From Gammaproteobacteria bacterium (lineage in GTDB: Bacteria > Pseudomonadota > Gammaproteobacteria > Eutrophobiales > Eutrophobiaceae), in NCBI GenBank assembly GCA_016193395.1, contig JACPSH010000014.1:62001-126000 (forward strand): 64,000 nt of DNA, in the 5' to 3' direction. Under the pieces are notes generated by a model, which saw only the letters and a list, made by a program, of their open reading frames with translations, did no database searches and was not told the origin of the DNA. Positions 59,728-64,000 of this stretch are shown here, one piece after another. The translations under genes were made by a program, and so were the position numbers. How positions within the stretch are numbered: position 1 is the stretch's first letter; each line of letters starts with the position of its first letter.

Positions 59728-60867
59728 TCATCTTCCCCGTTCCGCCATCAACTCGATGAAGTGGTCGAACAGCGGCTTCACGTCATGCGGCCCCGGGCTC
59801 GCTTCCGGATGCCCCTGGAAACCGAACACCGGGTAGCTGCGGTGATGCACGCCCTGGAGCGTGCCGTCGAACAGCGAGCGGTGGGTCGCGCGCAATTCGA
59901 CCGGCAGGCTGTCCTCGGCGACCGCGAAGCCGTGGTTCTGGCTCGTGATCATGACCCTTCCTGTATCCAGGTCCTGGACCGGGTGGTTGGCGCCGTGATG
60001 GCCGAATTTCATCTTGACGGTGCGCGCGCCGGCGGCCAGCGAAAGCAACTGGTGACCCAGGCAGATCCCGAATACCGGGGCACGCGTCGGCATGATTTCG
60101 CGGATCGCTTCGATCGCGTAATCGCAGGGATCGGGATCCCCCGGGCCGTTCGACAGGAACACCCCGTCCGGCCGCTCCTTCAGCACCTCCGAGGCCGGTG
60201 TCATCGCGGGGACGACGGTCAGCCTGCATCCCAGATCCGAGAGGATGCGCAGGATGTTGCGCTTGATGCCGTAATCGAAGGCCATCACGTGCCACTTCTT
60301 GTTCTTGACCACCGTGTCCTCCGGCAGCCCGGTCTCGAGCGACCAGCACCCCTGCTTCCACTCGTAGGCCCTTTTGGTGCTGACCACGCGCGCCAGGTCC
60401 GCGCCCTTGAGCCCCGGGAATTCGCGCGCCGCGCGCAACGCTCTGGCGGGATCGGGCGAATCGCCGGCGACGATGCAGCCGTTCTGCGCGCCCTTGTCGC
60501 GCAGAAGGCGGGTCAGGCGTCGCGTATCGATATCGGCAATGGCAAGGACCTTCTTGCGCCGGAGGTATTCGGACAGGGTCTCGTCGGCGCGCCAGCTGCT
60601 GGACTGGTACGGCAACTGGCGGATGATCAGGCCGCTGGCGAATATCCGACCGGATTCTTCGTCCTCGTCGTTGATCCCGACGTTGCCGATGTGCGGCTGC
60701 GTCAGCGTGACGATCTGCTGGTAGTAGGAAGGATCGGTGAGTATTTCCTGGTAGCCGGTGATCGCGGTATTGAATACCACTTCGCCGACGCTCTGGCCGT
60801 CGATGCCGATGGATCGGCCGCGGAATACGGTCCCGTCTTCCAGCGCCAGCAAAGCCGAGTGCGTCAA
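59728..60867 (-). CDS. carA: carbamoyl-phosphate synthase small subunit
   Basis: Glutaminase subunit feeding ammonia to CarB. The 379-aa product has an N-terminal CPSase_sm domain ([15 protein letters not shown]) and a class I amidotransferase domain with the nucleophile in [16 protein letters not shown] and the catalytic His in [13 protein letters not shown]. The start is TTG, decided by a GGAGG six nucleotides upstream. A long leader precedes it, with a strong hairpin. Confidence 0.97.
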   Translation of the reverse strand: MTHSALLALEDGTVFRGRSIGIDGQSVGEVVFNTAITGYQEILTDPSYYQQIVTLTQPHIGNVGINDEDEESGRIFASGLIIRQLPYQSSSWRADETLSEYLRRKKVLAIADIDTRRLTRLLRDKGAQNGCIVAGDSPDPARALRAAREFPGLKGADLARVVSTKRAYEWKQGCWSLETGLPEDTVVKNKKWHVMAFDYGIKRNILRILSDLGCRLTVVPAMTPASEVLKERPDGVFLSNGPGDPDPCDYAIEAIREIMPTRAPVFGICLGHQLLSLAAGARTVKMKFGHHGANHPVQDLDTGRVMITSQNHGFAVAEDSLPVELRATHRSLFDGTLQGVHHRSYPVFGFQGHPEASPGPHDVKPLFDHFIELMAERGR

Positions 60868-60940
60868 CGGAACCTCCAGTCAGTCTTTGCGCCGGGGCGG
60901 TGCAATTGCCGGCTGCCCTTCGCCCGTCCAGACATGCAAA

Positions 60941-60968
60941 GCGGGAGTAACCTTGCGATTACTCCCGC
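60941..60968 (-). promoter_or_regulatory. hairpin in the carA leader
   Basis: A perfect 10-bp stem (GCGGGAGTAA against TTACTCCCGC) with an 8-nt loop, about 75-100 nt before the carA start and inside the predicted leader. In the carA direction it is followed by TTTTGC only, so it is a weak terminator at best. An attenuator or mRNA-stability role is inference. Confidence 0.5.
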
Positions 60969-61041
60969 CGCCTGACGTCCGACTCTCGCCGCCTTCCGAC
61001 CCTGATAACTATCATGAATCCACTTTTCAGATTCCAGCGGG

Positions 61042-61071
61042 ATTCTACTGAACTTGCGCGAGTGCTGTCTA
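61042..61071 (-). promoter_or_regulatory. sigma-70-like promoter of carAB
   Basis: On the minus strand: TAGACA (61071-61066), an 18-nt spacer and TAGAAT (61047-61042). Transcription would begin near 61035, giving a leader of about 168 nt before the TTG of carA. Same -35 and spacing as the promoter candidate at 13919. Confidence 0.5.
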
Positions 61072-61099
61072 TTCAGCGGCGCGCTTCGGGCGGAACGCG

Positions 61100-61385
61100 A
61101 TGAAGCTCCACCCCTTGTGCCGGGCCGCTGACCTTCCGATCGACGGCGCACGCGGTTTTTCGACTGTCGGGTCAGGCGCGGGCGCCGATCTGTTCGTGGT
61201 CTACCGCGGCGACAGGATTCGGTTGTACCTGAACTGCTGCCCGCACTCCGGGGGCACCCGGGACCGGAAACGGCCCGTGCGCGGGCCAGAGCCTTTCCGC
61301 CGTAGCCACCTGCGAACGCGACGGGATCCTGTGCGTTCACCTGCCCGATCCCGGAAAGGCCGGAATCCATTCTCCAAGCGCCTGA
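61100..61385 (+). pseudogene. relic of a Rieske-type 2Fe-2S protein
   Basis: From the ATG at 61100 the frame reads KLHPLCRAADLPIDGARGF, then DLFVVYRGDRIRLYLNCCPH, the start and first cluster motif (CPH) of small Rieske-like proteins. In another frame, 61266-61385 reads NGPCAGQSLSAVATCERDGI, then LCVHLPD, resembling the end of the same family (GPCAGxxL). The second cluster motif (CxxH) and about 30 residues between the halves are missing. An internal deletion with frame change explains this best; the protein cannot hold a cluster. Confidence 0.72.
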
Positions 61386-61589
61386 TTATCGGAGAAAAAC
61401 GCATCCGGCAAAGCAGCCGTCACGGCGCCGCCCGGATGACAATCCAACGGCAAAAATCCCTGCAATTCGTTGCAATATCGGGTTTTTTGCGCTTGTATAA
61501 GATGTGTAGCGCGCCGCGCGTGCCTGTTGTCATCCACCCACCAGCCGATTACCCGTATGCGATTGGATCAGGTTCATTGTTGATCGAAC

Positions 61590-63344
61590 GTGCCAAAGAA
61601 GAGCCATAAACACCAGCTGAACGCCATTCAGCCTGGCTACCAGTTGCTCTGGTACGAGATCCGGGAAATTCTCGGTCAGGGCGGTTTCGGGATCACCTAC
61701 CTCGCGGTGGACCGCAACCTCGCGCACGAAGTCGCCATCAAGGAGTACATGCCGGTCGATCTCGCCACGCGCACGGTCGAGGGATCCGTGGCCCCCCTCG
61801 CACCTGATCGCGAGCAGGCCTACCGCTGGGGCCTGGAACGGTTCCTGGACGAAGCGCGGACCATCGGCCAGTTCAAGCACCCGAATATCGTGCGCGTGCG
61901 CAACGTGTTCGAGGCGAACAATACGGCCTACATGGTAATGGATTACGAGCTGGGCGAGACTCTCCAGGAAATCCTCAGCCGCCGCAAAGTCCTCGACGAA
62001 GAGGACGTCGCCACCGTCGTTTTTCCAATCATCGATGGCATGAAGCACGTGCATGCACACGGGTTCATCCATCGCGATATCAAACCGGGCAATATTTTCA
62101 TCCGCGTGGACGGCGATCCCGTGCTGTTGGACTTCGGGTCGGCCCGCCAGGCGGTCGAACAGAGTCGCGGCTCGCTGACCAGCATCTTCTCCAAGGGCTA
62201 TGCCCCGATCGAGCAATACAACAACCAGGAGGAACAGGGGCCCTGGACGGATATCTACGCCTTCGGCGCGACGATGTACCGGGCGATTGCGGGCGTGCCG
62301 CCCGCGGACGCCATCGATCGCAGCTCCGCGATCAGCGTTGCGGGACACGATACCTATGTCTCCGCGGTCGAAATCGGCGCGGGCCGATATTCGCAATCCC
62401 TGCTGGAGGCCATCGACAGCGCCATGAAGTTCCGGCGGCATGAACGGCCGCAGTCGATATCCGAACTGCAGGCGGTCCTGCATGGGCAGAAAGGCGCCGA
62501 GTCCCCCATCACCGCCACCGTACCTATAACGGACGCGGCGCCGACGCCGCGGACGTCCCCTTCTGAATCCGCGACGGAACAGGAGCTGGAAGTCGAATCG
62601 CCCCCGGTTGACGAGCGCCTGGCAAAAATGATCGAGTTCGCCGAGGGAGGCGACGCCGAAGCGCAATGCGAACTGGCGTTCATGTACGCCAAGGGCATCG
62701 ACATGCCGCAGAGCGAGGCGCGGGCGCTGCAATGGTACACGCTGGCGGCTGAACAGGGACACGCCGGGGCGCAGTTCAGCCTGGGGGTGATGTACGCAAA
62801 GGGGCGCAGCGTCGAACAGGATTACGAGCAGGCCTTCAACTGGTACCGCAAGGCGGCGGAACAGGGACACGTCGGCGCGCAGGCCACGCTGGCGACCATG
62901 TACACGAAAGGGGTCGGCACCGAACGCGACACCAAGGCAGCCTTTGACTGGCACCTGCGCGCCGCAAAACGCGGCCATGCCAACTCGATGTTCACCGTGG
63001 GCGAGATGTACTTCCATGGCACCGGCGTGCAGCAGAACCTGGAAGAGGCATTCCTGTGGTACAGGAAAGCTGCGGAAAAGGGACATGTGCACGCACAGAT
63101 CAACCTGGGCTTCATGTACGGCAAGGGACAGGGCGTCGTGCGCAACGACAGGGAATCCGCGCAGTGGTACCGCAAGGCGGCCGAGTCGGGCAACCCGAAC
63201 GCGCAGTACAACCTGGGCGTGATTTATTCCAAGGGTCGTGGCATCAGCCGCGATCTGGACGAGGCGCGCAAGTGGTATTCACTGGCCGCCGCCCAGGGAG
63301 AGGCAAACGCCGAACGCGCACTGGCGCGAATGAACGGACTGTAA
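61590..63344 (+). CDS. Ser/Thr protein kinase with C-terminal Sel1 repeats
   Basis: A 584-aa cytoplasmic eukaryotic-type kinase. The GTG start leads to a kinase domain (about 20-285) with glycine loop LGQGGFGITYLA, lysine in EVAIKEYMP, catalytic loop FIHRDIKPGNIFI and DFGSARQ. Residues about 300-340 are a Pro/Thr-rich linker. Six full Sel1 repeats and a partial one (about 348-584; consensus AQxxLGxMYxKGxGV..WYRKAAE) form a protein-binding solenoid. No membrane helix is seen. It stands alone between relics. The PP2C/FHA pair at 14-15.7 kb is a possible partner set, unproven. Confidence 0.94.
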   Translation: MPKKSHKHQLNAIQPGYQLLWYEIREILGQGGFGITYLAVDRNLAHEVAIKEYMPVDLATRTVEGSVAPLAPDREQAYRWGLERFLDEARTIGQFKHPNIVRVRNVFEANNTAYMVMDYELGETLQEILSRRKVLDEEDVATVVFPIIDGMKHVHAHGFIHRDIKPGNIFIRVDGDPVLLDFGSARQAVEQSRGSLTSIFSKGYAPIEQYNNQEEQGPWTDIYAFGATMYRAIAGVPPADAIDRSSAISVAGHDTYVSAVEIGAGRYSQSLLEAIDSAMKFRRHERPQSISELQAVLHGQKGAESPITATVPITDAAPTPRTSPSESATEQELEVESPPVDERLAKMIEFAEGGDAEAQCELAFMYAKGIDMPQSEARALQWYTLAAEQGHAGAQFSLGVMYAKGRSVEQDYEQAFNWYRKAAEQGHVGAQATLATMYTKGVGTERDTKAAFDWHLRAAKRGHANSMFTVGEMYFHGTGVQQNLEEAFLWYRKAAEKGHVHAQINLGFMYGKGQGVVRNDRESAQWYRKAAESGNPNAQYNLGVIYSKGRGISRDLDEARKWYSLAAAQGEANAERALARMNGL

Positions 63345-63363
63345 TCCGGTCCGGCGCACTGCC

Positions 63364-63548
63364 TCAGGCAGTCCCATCCGCCGGCCGCCTGTCGTTCATC
63401 TTTCGCAGGCGCTCCGCGAGGACGCCCATCACGTGGATGGAGAAGACACGTACATCTTGTCGCCAGGCTGGCCTTCCTCGAAAATGACCTGGCCGGTGGC
63501 GTATTGGTCGATAACGGTTTCATTCCGGAACAGATCCAGGGTTTTCAT
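63364..63548 (-). pseudogene. relic of a cyclic-nucleotide-binding regulator
   Basis: A perfect ribosome-binding site (AAGGAGG) precedes an ATG at 63548. The frame reads LFRNETVIDQYATGQVIFEE, then GQPGDKMYV, the start of a cNMP-binding (CAP_ED) domain, then hits a stop at 63429-63431. In a second frame, FSIHVMGVLAERLRKMNDRR follows at once and ends at 63364; this is the typical last helix of the same family. The roughly 80 residues that bind the nucleotide are gone. An internal deletion with frameshift is the simplest explanation. The residual 39-aa peptide may still be translated. Confidence 0.75.
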
Positions 63549-63595
63549 CAGGCGTCCTCCTTGTAGCGCGTGCAGGATTGAGCATCAAGTCAATA

Positions 63596-64000
63596 ATGAA
63601 ATCCCTGTCCGCGCTCCGCGCCGAAGGTACGGAGTTCGTGCTGGCGACGATCGTCGCCACGGAAGGGTCGACCTACCGCAAGCCCGGCGCGCGCATGCTC
63701 GTCGCGCCGGCAGGACGGTTTACCGATTCCCTCGCGGGCGGCGCCTTCGAGCGCGGACTGGTGGATGCGACGACGCTCGTGTTTGCCGACCGCCAACCGG
63801 CGGTGGTCGAATGCGACATGCCAGGTCCCGCGGATCCCGGCCAGACTGGCGGCAGCGAGCGCGACGGGATCGCGCGCATCCTGTTGCAGTGGCAGGGACC
63901 GCAGAATAACTGGCACGACGCTGCATTGCTCGAGGAGGCGATCGCCGCGCGCGCGCCGCGCGTTCTGGTCGCGGTCACGGACAGTTCGCATCCGCAGGTG
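63596..64000 (+). CDS. XdhC/CoxI-family protein, N-terminal part
   Basis: Open to the window edge (135 codons seen). LATIVATEGSTYRKPGARML followed by FTDSLAGGAFERGLVDAT matches the XdhC/CoxI N-terminal domain, whose members insert or sulfurate molybdenum cofactor in xanthine dehydrogenase-type enzymes. The family's SGGC cysteine is replaced by alanine (AGGAFE), and the later GLGLGC-type motif reads GQTGGSERDG, also without cysteine. A variant subfamily or a partly degraded gene are both possible; the C-terminal Rossmann domain is beyond the window. Confidence 0.78.
   Translation, partial: MKSLSALRAEGTEFVLATIVATEGSTYRKPGARMLVAPAGRFTDSLAGGAFERGLVDATTLVFADRQPAVVECDMPGPADPGQTGGSERDGIARILLQWQGPQNNWHDAALLEEAIAARAPRVLVAVTDSSHPQV

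Noticed and set aside
61530-63092. A 520-codon open frame on the minus strand opposite the kinase
   Set aside because: The kinase on the plus strand has every catalytic motif and regular Sel1 repeats. The antisense frame only mirrors the repeats.

Overview
The window is a GC-rich (about 60-65% by eye) stretch of a gammaproteobacterial chromosome. The assignment rests on gene order: prmB-aroC, rnfE-nth, mutS-fdxA, leuB-asd-fimV-truA-trpF-accD-folC-dedD-cvpA-purF, and carA-carB-greA-rlmE-ftsH-glmM are all gammaproteobacterial neighbourhoods. Thiosulfate-oxidation-like genes (soxC/soxD), a PHA regulator (phaR), meso-diaminopimelate peptidoglycan recycling (mpl) and several signalling modules point to a free-living, metabolically versatile, possibly sulfur-oxidising species. 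I cannot name a genus.

Layout. 0.2-9 kb: a PAS-GGDEF cyclase, then a minus-strand block of htpG, a GAF/HD-GYP phosphodiesterase, prmB, soxC/soxD-like genes and aroC. 9.3-15.7 kb (plus): a TPR lipoprotein, mutS, an ABC ATPase relic, fdxA, a DUF4124 protein, and a PP2C phosphatase/FHA pair. 15.8-21.1 kb (minus): one operon-like run joining an RsbU-RsbW-RsbV partner-switch module to an Mla-type phospholipid ABC transporter (MlaE, MlaF, MlaD, auxiliary lipoprotein). 21.3-26.8 kb: nth, a lone rnfE, a LON-domain protein, mpl, dps, rppH and mdh. 27.2-34.9 kb (plus): sucA-sucB-lpd, then acetyl-CoA acetyltransferase and phaR. 35.1-48.2 kb (minus): the purF-to-leuB superoperon, with a small HTH gene between trpF and accD and a stand-alone FimV N-terminal domain before fimV. 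48.3-60.9 kb: dapD, then serB, serA, glmM, ftsH, rlmE, greA, carB and carA. 61-64 kb: a Rieske relic, a Ser/Thr kinase with Sel1 repeats, a cyclic-nucleotide-binding relic and the start of an XdhC-family gene.

The genes cover purine and pyrimidine synthesis (purF, carAB), serine, leucine, lysine and aromatic amino acids, folate, fatty-acid initiation (accD), the 2-oxoglutarate dehydrogenase complex with malate dehydrogenase, mismatch and base-excision repair, and envelope upkeep (glmM, mpl, Mla, FimV). Signalling is dense: c-di-GMP synthesis and breakdown, PP2C/FHA/STPK phosphorylation and an RsbUVW partner switch.

The least routine signals are the Rsb-Mla operon, a family of roughly 150 bp four-hairpin elements with terminal inverted repeats whose stems differ in sequence but keep their pairing, nested inverted repeats in several intergenic gaps, and three relics of accessory genes, two of them with the middle deleted. 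I found no tRNA, rRNA, CRISPR array, intact transposase or prophage.
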